The translations under genes and the position numbers were made by a program. The notes under the pieces are model-generated. The model saw only the letters and a list, made by a program, of their open reading frames with translations. It did no database searches and was not told the origin of the DNA. A DNA stretch of 64,000 nt from NCBI GenBank assembly GCA_019802505.1, contig JAFMOC010000107.1:544001-608000 (forward strand). Reading direction: 5' to 3'. This DNA comes from Corydoras sp. C115. Lineage: Eukaryota; Chordata; Actinopteri; Siluriformes; Callichthyidae. Positions 37,115 through 49,500 of this stretch are shown here, piece after piece. Positions within the stretch are counted from its first letter, which is position 1; every line of letters begins with the position of its first letter.

Positions 37115-40100
37115 ATGGAACCAGAGAGCACCAAGAGCAAACTGAAGGATCTGGCGCTTAAATGGTTCACAGAGACCCAGGCTCCTCTCATCCTCCACGA
37201 GGGAAACTTTCCTGCCTGGTTCCAGGGTTTCATCAGTAGAAAGTGAGAACCACAGACACAGACATTTCACTGACTTTGAAATACAGGTTTTGTTCTTTTT
37301 TTTTATTTTTTATTTTTTTTTTTTTTTTTTTTTTACATGTGGTTAATTTATGTATGTCTAAACTCTTTAATTTTAAATGTATTACTAAATGTGCGTACAT
37401 AATCATGATGTCTTGTCATATTTTTTATTAAAATTCTTGGACGTTACACGTATATTAAATATATAGTACAAATATATAAAATATAGTACAAATAGTACAA
37501 ATATAGTAAAAATTATTTTTGGCAGCAGAGATAACTTTTTTATCAGACTGGTAAACATTTAATTGAAAATGCAATTAGCTTTAATACAGTAATACATGTA
37601 AATGTGATTATTTATTGTAAATGTGATTAAACCTGTCCTTATTAAACTTTTGGACAACTTGTACCTGATATCCTGAATACCTGCTTTGGCTACTGCATTA
37701 TGTTTAGTGTTCTGCTGATTGTGTTTAACAAATTGTCACTGGACTTAAGAGTAATTTTAATCCATTTCAAATGATATAAATATCCCTTCATTTAAATATG
37801 AAATACATATTATTTTACTCTTTACTTGGCATCTAAAAATATTTATTAATTTAATATTAATTAATAAAAACACACTTATTGGTTAAATCAGTGATTCTAA
37901 ACAGTGTTTGTAAATGTTTTATATGTATAATGTTGTATACTACACAGGAATTAACTTCTCTTCTTTGTATTTTAGCTAATGTAAAGCATTTATGTTAAGT
38001 TGAACCCTATTATACTTGTTAGTCCAGTCAGAAAATATATATTTTTTTATTTCCACCTACCTGTACTACAGGGATGCAGAAGATAATCTGAAAGATAAAG
38101 AGCTTGGCTGCTTCCTTATTCGTCTCAGTGATAAAGCCACAGGATATATCCTCTCATATAAGTAAGTCAGATTTCGGCTTATCTCGAACTGTAACAGTAA
38201 AGGCTATTCATCAAATAAAGGGAAATTAGTACAGTCTACTTTGTACTGTTGGGTTGTATAAAATTCTATAAGTTTTGCCCTTAATGTCTTATAAGTTTCC
38301 TAATATGCAAATGATTGATTTACATTTGGTTACTGCTTTGTTTTTAGGGGAAGGGACCGCTGTCGGCACTTTGTCATTAACCAGAATAAGGAGGGCCAGT
38401 TTTTTGTGACAGGCGACACAGAAATGCATGACACACTAACCAGCTTGATAGAGTATTACAAAATGAGTCCCATAGAGCCATTTGGGGAATATTTATCAGT
38501 TTCTTGTTTTGAGGTAATGCATCACATTCACCAGACATACACTTTTAACTACACTGTAATCAGTTTATCAGTTTACACTTATATGTATAATGGTAAAGAA
38601 TATCTATGCACTCAAATGTCACTTGGTTTTTCCAGCAGTCATCGACCAGTGAATATGATGTGGTGCATTTTGAGCCGAAAATAAAACCTGGGGTGAGTGT
38701 CGAGGCAATAAAGAAAATCTGGGACCAACGTGCTCAGCAGGCAGACCAGTTTCAGCGGCCACCATCCATGCCACCCAAAGTCATCAGAATCCCCCAAGTA
38801 TGATTTAAATTTAGATACCAGTTTTGCTGTAATTACATTTACATTTAGTCATTTTGCAAATGCTTTAATCCAAAGTGACCAACAAATGAGAGAACTAACA
38901 AATTCATTTGAGCAACCAACACAAGACTGGCTTGTTTCATAAGGAAGTAGGATAACGACAGTATGGCTAATATAAACATGCTTCTTCTTTTTTAGCAGAT
39001 TTAATCATTACTCATTATGGAATATTTATTAATTAGTCTTAGTTTGATTGTTTTTTCATATTTTTTCCTATGGAATTAACAACTTAACAACTTACTCATA
39101 TGTGATATTTTTATTTAAAGGCTTCCCCAGTTCAAGCAGTACCTCCAGTTCCAAAAAGAGGTTCGCCATCAAAGTCAAATTCGCTGGAGGAAAAAGTAAT
39201 CACAGAGAATATGGTACTTTATGCCCAACTGAAAGAGCCAAAGTCCAGGGAAAGATTAAATTCTACTGCAATTTCCTCACGGGCACCTAATGATGAAACA
39301 GAAAGCCCACAGAAGGCCAGAGCTGAGGACATTACTGGAACGGGCACAGTTTATTCTGAACTCAGCCTGTCAGACTGCAGGAGTATATCACTCCCCAGAT
39401 TGGATTATTCCTCAAAAGAAGAATCTTCATACAGGAAGGACACACCCACGCTGCATCCACATCGGTTGTCTCCTAACCCCAAAAACATAAAAGCCAAAAG
39501 ACTTAGCAGCCATGTGGACTCAAGCCACAGTTTAGATATGCTAAGTAATAATCCACTCTATCAGTTGGCCGGCAAACCTGCCAATCCCAAAGACATGAAG
39601 CATCTCCAGATGAGTAATGCTATGTATGCTGAGGTTCCCTGTGAGCCAGTGCAAAGATATTCACTTATGGACAACACTTATGAACAGATTCCTCAATCAC
39701 ACAACACTGAAGATATAATGGAGTGTGCCTCACAAGGCAACACCTATGAGACACTTGAAGACATTAAACAGAGGTCCAGCGAGTCAGGGTGGGGCATTAA
39801 GGTGAGTCATGGGTACTAAATATACAGACACAAATGCATTGGCATTAAAGATTTGATAGGAAAAAGTTTTTTTTAAATCGCAAAACTGTGAGAAAAGCTA
39901 TCATTTGCATAAATTAAAAATAGTTTAATTTAAATGAAATTCACCAGTTCTCAAAATTGAGTAATGTGTAGCCATGGTAGAGATGCTCTGAAAATGATCC
40001 ATGGTCACACGAAATGATAAACCTGTTGTGTGGGAAGTTTCTAAGTGCTTATTAGCAAGCATCATCATGCAATCAAGCAAACCTTCACAAGTAGTGTGAA

Positions 40101-40808
40101 GTGAGGAAACAGCTTTACTTTAAAATTCAGACTACTGTATGTTTCTAAATTTGAAATATTTTCAAAGTGGAAATCTTATGAGGAGGGCTCTTTTTTGTTC
40201 CAGCATGACTATGACCAAGCTCATTAAGAGGGATCATTAAATAAGTAGTTTAGTGAGATTGGTGGGGAAAAGAACCTAACTGGGTTAGACACAGCTATTA
40301 AATCAATAAAATCAAACACCTTTAGAATCAATTAGATAAACAACAGTGAGCAAGGCCTTCGCAGTGTCACTATCAGTGTCTGACCTCAAAAATGCTCTTC
40401 TGGCAAAAATTCCTACAGACAGATTTAAAAATCTTCTAAAAACCAATTACAGAATTGTGGAAGTTGTTACAGCTGAAATAAAAATACTGTTAAAAATAAA
40501 CAAATCAATTGAAATAATAAGAAAACTTTTTTTTTTTTTTTTTTATTTATTTACAATTTTAATGCCTACCAGTCTTTTTGTATGACAACTTATGATAGGT
40601 ACTTATATATAATGCTGTAATGTCATTATTCATGGTTGGCCTTTTTTAATGTGGCACTTTGATATTTGGTATTAACACTGGTATAAAAGAAAGCCTGTAA
40701 AGCTGGTGAATAATCATTACCTGAAACCCTGTATAATAATTAACCATGTTTCCCCTCCTGCAGGGTGACAAATGGAAACGACTGCTTCCAGAACATTGGA
40801 AGAAATGA
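37115..40808 (+). CDS. sh2d7: SH2 domain-containing protein 7
   Basis: Cytoplasmic phosphotyrosine-binding adaptor; the mammalian gene is known as a tuft-cell marker. Six exons join in frame: 37115-37242, 38072-38161, 38348-38513, 38636-38797, 39121-39801, 40764-40808. They total 1272 nt, 423 residues plus TGA (human protein about 450). A short leader LKDLALKWFTETQAP matches the human N-terminus. The SH2 domain covers about 33-128, with WFQGFISRK, the phosphate-binding arginine in FLIRLS (R60), GYILSYKG and HFVINQ. The tail is disordered, with a proline-rich SPVQAVPPVPKR and several tyrosine motifs: VLYAQL (about Y216), TVYSEL (about Y260), LYQLAG, MYAEVP, NTYEQIP and NTYETLED. The NTYEQIP motif and a basic DKWKRLL C-terminus also occur in human SH2D7. 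Exon 4 has a tandem NAGNAG acceptor (cagcag). There is no catalytic domain, so it is an adaptor. The start at 37115 is the first Met in its exon; an upstream in-frame exon is possible. Confidence 0.93.
37295..37334. repeat. T-rich tract in sh2d7 intron 1
   Basis: About 40 bases, almost all T with two interrupting A bases. It begins about 50 bp after the exon 1 donor. Confidence 0.9.
38835..38880 (+). repeat. Fragment of a common teleost interspersed repeat
   Basis: ttacatttacatttagtcat followed by tttgcaaatgctttaatcca and aagtgacc resembles the very common fish repeat core ttacatttatgcatttggca / gacgcttttatccaaagcga. The copy is short and diverged. It lies in sh2d7 intron 4. Confidence 0.5.
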
Positions 40809-41007
40809 CCGGGACTCCAACCTCACAAAAATACACCAAAGAATATTTACTATACATTTTACTATTTACACTAAAACACTGATATTTTGTAATTTATTCA
40901 TGTTTTTTATTTTGCTAAATTATTATATTGTAATGCAGACATGATGTTTAAACTAATTAAGTGAACATTTGTTTTAAATGTTTGATTGACTGTTTATCAT
41001 ATTTATT

Positions 41008-41013
41008 ATTAAA
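41008..41013 (+). terminator. sh2d7: Candidate polyadenylation signal of sh2d7
   Basis: ATTAAA, the commonest variant hexamer, 200 bp after the stop codon at 40806-40808. The area is so AT-rich that chance matches are expected. Confidence 0.3.
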
Positions 41014-42502
41014 TATATTTGACAGTGAGTTTATATAATGTTTATATGTTTTAAGGGTTCATTAAGAGTTATAAACAGTATACACTGCTAGATCATTAAA
41101 GTGATTGACCCATTAAGTTTGAAAGTGTTTAGTATTTATGCAACAGGTTGCACATTGCATACCATCTTACCAACCACCACAGAAAAAGTTTCAAATTTGT
41201 ATGTTCATTAGCACTAAAGTATCACTAAATAATTTATTCATTTATCTTTCTAGTTTTAGTAAGGGAGTGGCTTATTTTATAGATGGGCAATATCATCACT
41301 GACATCTGAACTACTTTTGAAAATGAATAACATATCAAAAACAATATGCAAATACTGTTATTGTAATGAAATAATTACTTACACAAAGGTAAAAGTACAC
41401 ATTTTATTTAGGCATTTAAATGATAATGTGTTCTGGCTACTGTGTTTCACTCATAAAAACAAAAGCTGTTTGAGTGAGTAAAATTATAGTGTGCTAATGT
41501 TTTTATCATTATTAATTACTATCATATTATAGCAATAAAAAATATTTTTTTTAAAAATGAACACTCACTAGGAACATGTATTGTATCTTTTGTATTGCAA
41601 ATGGAATTCTAAATAACGTTGTAAAACAATTTGATTTTTTTAAACAATTATATGTTTTAAATATTTTCATCATTTTAAAGCACAGTAGCTTTATTATATT
41701 AGATGCTCACATACAAAAATTAAGCAATGGAATTTTTTTTCAAAATTAAAACCCTGCAATAAACAACTTTTTATGGTAGTTTCGTGTTTTGAAAGTACAG
41801 AAAAGTAGTCAAGTTAAGCACTCTGATGAACTCTGTACAGTACACAGAATCTGCTGTTTTTTTCTACTAAAAATATAAAACCAGATTATTTGAACCAAAA
41901 CAGAATTTAAGGAAGCATTGTGCTGACAGGGTGATTTATGTGGAGGTGGGGAAGAGCCCTGCAGATAGCTCACCACTCTCATTAGCGAGGAGCTCTGGAG
42001 GCAGTGGGCTGCAGTGCAGCATAAATCTTCTGATAGATGATGCTATCAGGTCTAACCACACAGTGAGCACTGAGTAGAGTCACGCAAGACAACGCCGAAG
42101 AGAGATGTGTGCCTGACATAATGGAAGTGAACGAATATGAAATCTTAAAGTGTAAGACTTTTTTTGTCCTAAAGAGAATCACACAGTGTTAGGATGTGAC
42201 CTATTAAGAAATGTCAGTGAACATCAATAAAAACAGAAACCATAGAAACACTAAATAAATGGGGTTGGAATATATTATGCAAGTGTCTGCCATGTATGAT
42301 AACAGTGCGGTGCATCAAAAACAGGGTAGTGTTGAAGCAGGATGTATAAATTAACTTACAAAGGTCACATGCTCATTTTCATTTGATCTGACTGTTTGAA
42401 CTTACTATGAGAAACATAGCTGGTCCCTTTGAACATGTCTAGCATTTAAATATTTATTTATTTAAGGGATTAAAGATGAAATTTCTTGGTGGTATTGTGA
42501 CA

Positions 42503-42562
42503 CGGGTGGCACTGTGGCTTTACAGCAAGTCGTTTCCAGATAATACAGATTGTGAGTTCGGG
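42503..42562 (+). repeat. Possible SINE head fragment
   Basis: cgggtggcactgtggcttta, then ttgtgagttcggg, resembles the tRNA-like head of the local SINE with a damaged B box. There is no body after it. Confidence 0.35.
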
Positions 42563-43890
42563 CCTTTTATTACAATTATATCAGCATCATCAACAGCTTC
42601 TCATAGTCCCAGTCCAAATTCAAAATCTGTTTAACTTCAAATAGGGAAAAGGAAATCATTAAAGCTCCTAGGTGATGTCATGTGTATGTACTTCACTATA
42701 ATATATATATATATATATTTAATTGTCTTCTCTTTTTTGTCTTCTCTTTATGGAAATATATCCTGGAATGCACCTGTGTGCATGTGTGTATGCAGTAGGC
42801 TCTGATCGCATGTCACCAGCTACAAAGGTTCATAACAGAACACTGTTAAATATACGTATAATGACATGGCAGTGAATGGACTGATCAATAAGATGGAAGA
42901 TGGTTATTTATACAAACATGCCTCTTCAAGGCTGCCAGGCAAACTGCCACTTTACTGTTACTGTACTCCACATGGTATAATTTAGTTTCATAACATATGG
43001 AAAAATAATATGTTGTCATTATAATCTACAACTGTGTCAATAAATATTTTTTTCAGGATGTATTTTTACATGTTTGCAATATTTATTTTTTTAAGAAAAG
43101 ATATAACATAAGCTTTAAATGCAAGATAATGTGAGGCAACATTTTTATATAATAGCAGCAGTAAAGTTGTCAGCAGTTACTGATCCTGATTTAATGGCTC
43201 CAGAATTATAAAACCTTTTTATTGTAAAACTTTTTTACTTTTTTAAAGAAGGTTAGTTTACCAACACATCGTTATTATAAACTTTTGACCGTAACTGTAT
43301 AAAGACACAAAAGCATTGGTAGGCGTGTAAACAGCACTACACTCATCATAATCTCCACCCATGACCCAAAAAATCCAACACTCTGACACAACCATGTCAG
43401 GAATATTTATGTGGCATAAGGCCAGGGTTATTTTTATTCTTTTGATTGTGATGCAAACTACTGAGAAAAACCACAAGTAAATAATAACCCAGTTTCTCCT
43501 AGACAACAGCACAGAGCAAAAATAAACACGAGCATTTATTTACTGAGACGTCAGCTAATCAGCTGACAGTTCCATCACATATGTGTTAAATATGAAGGAC
43601 AAATTCCTCTGTGTGTAAGCACAATAGGCAAAATTGTTCACTTTGTCACATTTATCTTTACTAAGTATTTAATATGTATTGTAGTGTGTTCTTTACAAAA
43701 TATGAGGCGTAAAAATGCCTCTCAGTTGGTGCTTTGACTCTCATTTCATCTGCTATGTTCTTTATATTGTTAAACTGTATTGGAATGTAGCACAGCATTT
43801 ATAACATCACCAAAAGCAAACAAAGACATTAATGTAAAACATTAATGTAAATGGTCAGTTAACAGGAAGTGTGCTGTGGCTGCACAAAGG

Positions 43891-43892
<2 letters not shown>

Positions 43893-43924
<32 letters not shown>
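43893..43924. repeat. (TG)n microsatellite
   Basis: A perfect TG run of about 16 units between sh2d7 and cib2. Confidence 0.95.
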
Positions 43925-43926
<2 letters not shown>

Positions 43927-44100
43927 TCCTTTGTTTGTGTTTTAACATTTCCATTCGCAATGTTAATGATGTATTTAGGCTGCCCAGGTATTTTAATTCT
44001 CCTCAATGACCGTGCAACCAAGAAATAATAGGTGGACAAAAATAACTTGTTTTGTTTTGAAACAAAACACCATCTGCCTAATACAATGAGACAGCATATT

Positions 44101-44520
44101 TTTCGATGCTTCCAGCTCTAAGTGCTATTGAGCTGCTAAAACATTTTGCAGTTATACTAAGGTGCCATCATGATCAGGATTTTGCCATCCGGGCAAAGCT
44201 GAAATTCGAGGATTAAAGACAGTGAAAAGGAGTCAGGGGGCCATGGAATCAATGCACTAATGGCTACTTTACAGTCCAGCAGGCTTGGTGGCTGTATCAG
44301 ACTCGAACAGAAGTCTTTCTATTGGGGGATTTAAATCAACAGCTGCTCTGGCTGAGGAGAGCAATTAATGAAGCCGCATCATCAGCACTTACAACCCCCT
44401 GCAGATTTTAACACAGGCCTCATAAAGGGAGTCAGAGGCAAATGCAGCAAGAATTAACTGCATATTAACAATCACTGGCGTTCTCTCATAAATGCACACT
44501 GCTGCACAAAGAGTGATACA
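44101..44520. other. Complex non-coding block, candidate conserved element
   Basis: About 420 bp with balanced base composition and no simple repeats, standing out in AT-rich intergenic DNA. It has no ORF of note and no resemblance to the repeats in this window. It contains homeodomain-type cores (caattaatga near 44371; aattaactgcat near 44452). A role as an enhancer or conserved non-coding element is a guess from texture only. Confidence 0.3.
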
Positions 44521-46176
44521 TCTCACATATCGATTAAAATGATTTTTTTCCACGATTAAAGGTTTAAGTAAAATAGTGTGAGCCTTAAGTATTTAATAAT
44601 TTTTTTTTTTTTTTCAGATGTAGAGGCATCTATCAGTATGTATCGTTAAAACAATAATTTGTAACTAATATCAATGTGGCCTTGAAGTCTCAACTATTAA
44701 ATATACACTAATAGTTTAATAAATGATTGCATTAACTTCCTTTTTATTAATTGTATCTGTACTTTAACAAAGCCTGAATTTTAATTTCTGCTTTTCACTT
44801 CTATAAGAGAACAAAATATAAAAGTAACCTTTGCTTTACTATCTTTTATGTTGCATTGTGCATTTGCTAATCTTTTCATTTCAGATAAAAATATCTATAA
44901 TAAACATTGTGGACTAATAATAAATTACATTACTATTCAAAGAAGTATTTGCACGAAAATAGTTTAATTCTAGATAGCCTACAAGAATTGATTATTCTGA
45001 TCCAGCATACATTTAAACTTCCACATGTAAATACAACATAACAAGTTTGTGTCTATAATTGAAAATCATTTTCTTAAAAAACAGAATAATCTATAGAAAT
45101 GTTAAAAATGCAAACACTAAAAAGCTGCTAACAGTGGCACCACCTGGAGCACAAATTCACACATTACACAGCCTCACTAGTGCAATTTAACTGCACAAAC
45201 CTATGACCTTTTTTCAAACCACAATCAGGTTCATTGAAAAAGAAACCAAAAAATTCAAATAAATCTCCCCCAGCCTGAACAGCCCGTGCATCTTCTGGTG
45301 CAGATTTACCGCATTCCAGTGTGTAAGTATAATAATGTGGCTGGTGCTGACACAGCATTGCTCCTAACGGTCTCATTCAACTCAAAAAGTCATTACAAGT
45401 TTTACAACAGAGGCTGCTAAGGGATATTAATTGTTCTGTTCAGAGTAGGCTGGCTGGTAGTTCCTGGCTGTAGCTGCTTTGAGGTAAAGATGTTTCATAA
45501 GAAGATTTGCAGATTCATAATTGGATACATATTAGAAAATAATATGCGTTGAAAATAGTAGGTGGCTTGCTGGAAAATTATTTTTGCAACTAAATATACG
45601 ACAATTGGATTACAGATAAATGGCAATATATTCATATCAAATATAACAAAAGTGAGTCAGTATTCAACAAGTCATCAAACAACTGAAATGAGTTTATTTA
45701 AAGACTCATATTTAAAGAGTGAAATGCCCTCTATAACATCAAATATTGGAAAAGATCGAAGACAGAAGTGGAGCTTAGACATCATTTAAAAGGTGACTGA
45801 GAATGGAAAGGGAGAATAGGAAATAACAAAGCCCTTGGTTCAACTGGAGAAGAGTTTGATATGATTGTCAACATTGTCTCCAGTCCAAAAAGCAATAACA
45901 GAGCTAAGCAAATCAAATATGTAGGGCAAACTTAATGAAAACATGCATTTGAAGGTGAAAGATTGCATAGCTGTATAAAAATGTCATTTGGACTGCAACA
46001 CCAGTGCTGTGCTTTTAGCCCTCATGTATTTACCTCTAGTCCTTCTATATGCCATGTCTTGATGATCTTTTGTAATGCAAGACATCAGCAGTAATCTGGC
46101 GGGCCGGGAACATTGTAGGAAATAAGACCCATAAGAGTGGTTTGTATGTTCTTGTCTTCTCCAAATACAGAGACAC

Positions 46177-46517
46177 TTAGAGACATGCATTCCTTTTCCA
46201 GTAAAAAGAGCCAAGCCCAGCAGGAAACTGGTCTGTCAGGATCCTCATCAGAAATGTGCTTCTTTAGTGAAAAAAGTAAAGCAAATAGATCCAAATTCTA
46301 GCTTCTTTAGTATGAATGCTGTCGGAAAAGACCAGGAGAAAACAATTCAGAGCTGTACAGGACAGGCACTAAGGTCTTTATATTTTCAATGTCTTCAGGA
46401 AGGATTCAAGTTGTAATTGTTGGGATTTCAAAGAACTGTAGTTGAAGTATCTTGGATGAAGTAGAAGCCCTCTTAGATACGTATATGGAAGGTGCTGCAT
46501 TGACACACAGACACACA

Positions 46518-46556
<39 letters not shown>

Positions 46557-49500
46557 ACAGGATGAGAGAAAGAGGGAGGTAGAGATTTAATCCAAAATAC
46601 TTTTGCCATTCACAGATCTATATTATGTTCATGATATAAACATTCATTAGCTTGGACACATTCATGTAAATTCATAATTGTGATTATCAGGACCTTTTGA
46701 AACTTTATTTTAACCGATGTCTCATGACTTCCTTAAGTCTGTGCTACTTTCTTGGTTTCTTATTTTAGTTATGCTACTAGAGCAGCTGGAGATTTTCTAT
46801 CTTGTGTTGCATAGTTCATATCTTATATGGCATTTAGAAAGCAGCTTTCGAGTTATGTACATTACCTTAGAAAGTCAGGAGCCCTGGAAATCATGTTTTC
46901 AAAGTCAGCAAAGGACAACTTATTGTCTCCATCCAGGTCAGCTTCTTCAATGGCTTTCTCACATACCAAGTTCACCTCCTCTGGTGTCAGTTCCTCCTTT
47001 GTTAACTTGTTGAGAGTCTTCTCGAGGTCCTCCTTACAGATGTAATTGTCCACATTGAAATCTGTTAACGACATGTCATATTAAACCTGTTAATAAGTAT
47101 GAAAAATATAAAATGTTTTTAAAAAAAAGTTTAATTAAGGTGTTAGGATTAAGAGCAGATCATATGATTTGTAATTACCATATATTTTGAAAGCATAAAT
47201 GGCTTTTAACTCTCTTGGAGCCATTTCACTTAGTACTGAAAACATGTCCACAAAGTCATTGAAGCTGAGGTTGCCCTCACCGTCCTCAGAAAACGACTCC
47301 ACAATCCTGTCGCGGAATGGATTTTCCTGCACAGCACAGATGGATATAGTGAATCAATACGAGAACAAATGAAGGGCAGGGGGTATATCAAAGCGACTGA
47401 CATTAGCCACGGCTGCAAACCAAAACTCAACCTTGTACTTACAATATTACTATTTAAGCTACAAGAAGAGGACAGTCTGATTATAAAAATAGATAAAACT
47501 AATATAAAAATAGATAAAAATAATTTGTATTACATTATGTAGTTATCATTTTACTATCTAAATCCCCCCCAATCACTGGCCAGTAGAAAGGATACAAAGA
47601 TAAGAATCATCTCTTAAGTCACTTTTATACCTCAAATAATAACAGCTGAAGAACAATTTTTATAACTCAACCTCAAAAAGCATTACAGAGAGTGTGCAAT
47701 AAAATCACAAAAGTAAAGGTTATCTTCAATTTCCAACAGAGTCTATAAAAGGTAAGTCCATTTTTTTAGAGAAAAATGAATGGTAGGTGTCAAATAACCC
47801 AAATTATTAATTTAAAGATGCCAGATAATGTTATACATTTGAAAACAACTTAATAAATAAATTATGTGCAACACCAACAAATAAAGACAACTCCGAGTGC
47901 ATTGCTATTGTAATAGTAAGTGTAATACTTCAAATACATGAAGACACTCAAATGCTAAGGAATGTTTTTGAACATAAAAATGTAATGAAATTTGCCTAGA
48001 ATTAAAATGATCAAAATGTAAATGGGCTAAGTCATGATTTCCTTTTTAGGATAAATGTAGAGATTAATCCACCACCCAAGTAATACATACTCTGAGAGAA
48101 ACAGATGGTCTGTAATTGTAATAGTAAAATTGTGAACTGATAAAATGGGTAATAATTTTAAAAAAGTTGCGAATTGTCTGGGGACTTGTTATTTTGTTTG
48201 TGTATTATTTAACTTTAATAAAAAATATTAACTAAAATATAAACTACTTGCATAGCCAATAAGCAACATGTGCATTGTCTTTTATGAGCAGAACCGAGTT
48301 GTCTGTTTTGCTGAGTTAGAAGCGTGTAAAATAAAAAAGGCTGACTCTTAGTACTAAAGCCTATATATTCTATTCCCAATTAACTTCTCAACGGATGCAC
48401 AGATTTTCTTTATGCCCTTCACAATCCGCAGACTCAACAACTCTAAAAATGCCATGAGCAAAACAAGACGAGGAAAAGCTGAGAGTCTGAATTAAGTGCT
48501 CATGTGTTTAAGCTAGCCTTTGATAACCATCCTGTGGTGTCATATCAACACAGCATCAGAAGATGTGTCTCTTTTTACATTTAGTGCATCGTTGCCAAAT
48601 CCTAGAAAATAAATAACCTAAAATATAAACATAGCTTGATAAAGTTATGATAATTGATAATCTTATGATGAAGTTGAAATTGTCATAATTATATCCTCCA
48701 AAGTACGATACAGATCACAAGTCCATGAAATAGCATTGGACAATAGCTATTGTACTAGTTATTATGTTACCACATGCAAATACATGACAAGTTAATGGTG
48801 AAGGGCAAATAGGATGAAGTTAATCTGAAATGCTATGCCATAAGCAGCGTTACACATCCGTATTCTGCTGCCTGTCTGTTTTACAAAATGTTAGCTATTT
48901 CTAAACTATTCTAAGAAGAATCTTAGAAGAAATGTATTTTGGTTCTAGCAGAATACAACATTTTTAGTCTGAGTGACGTCACTGTTGTCTGATGATAGTG
49001 CTGTGAATCAGTGATATGTAGTGAATCTCATCACTTGAGCATGAAAGGCTAATTAGTGGCCACCCATAGGAAGAGTGTGGGAAGAGATTTATGGTTATGA
49101 AGTCTGGAGAGTCTTTTGGGGGACTGCGTGCTGTCAGACACACATCAATTCCAGTTTTCTTCAGTATCGGCCACTTCTGAGCTGGTTTACAGTCATCAAG
49201 GAATATTTAGCAGCTCAAATCAGTACATGTATTCAAGTTTCATCAAATAATTATTTTGAATTGCTTCAATGCATTCATATAACTTAAAGAATTATATTCC
49301 ATTATATGGAATTAAAGATGGCAATCTAAAAACAATAAGCCTGTAGTAAATTATTTAATTGACAATTTGTAGATGAACAGATCTGTTACAAATATAAACA
49401 AGCACAGTTGCAGCTTGATGTGCTGATACAGCATCATCACATGGAGTGTGAATTTTCACAAGCACAGTGTTGTAAACTACGTTTACTATCAATGCTATAT

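Larger units (their letters stand above)
40809..46176. other. Intergenic region between convergent sh2d7 and cib2
   Basis: About 5.4 kb between the two 3' ends. It holds a possible sh2d7 poly(A) hexamer (41008), an SINE head fragment (42503), a TG microsatellite (43893) and one less AT-rich, complex block (44101-44520). No additional gene is visible: the longer ORFs, for example 43258-43512 and 45164-45376 on the minus strand, have no recognisable domain, codon bias or splice context. Confidence 0.5.

Noticed and set aside
46717..47045. Plus-strand ORFs over the cib2 EF-hand exon
   Set aside because: They are the reverse strand of a well-supported cib2 exon.
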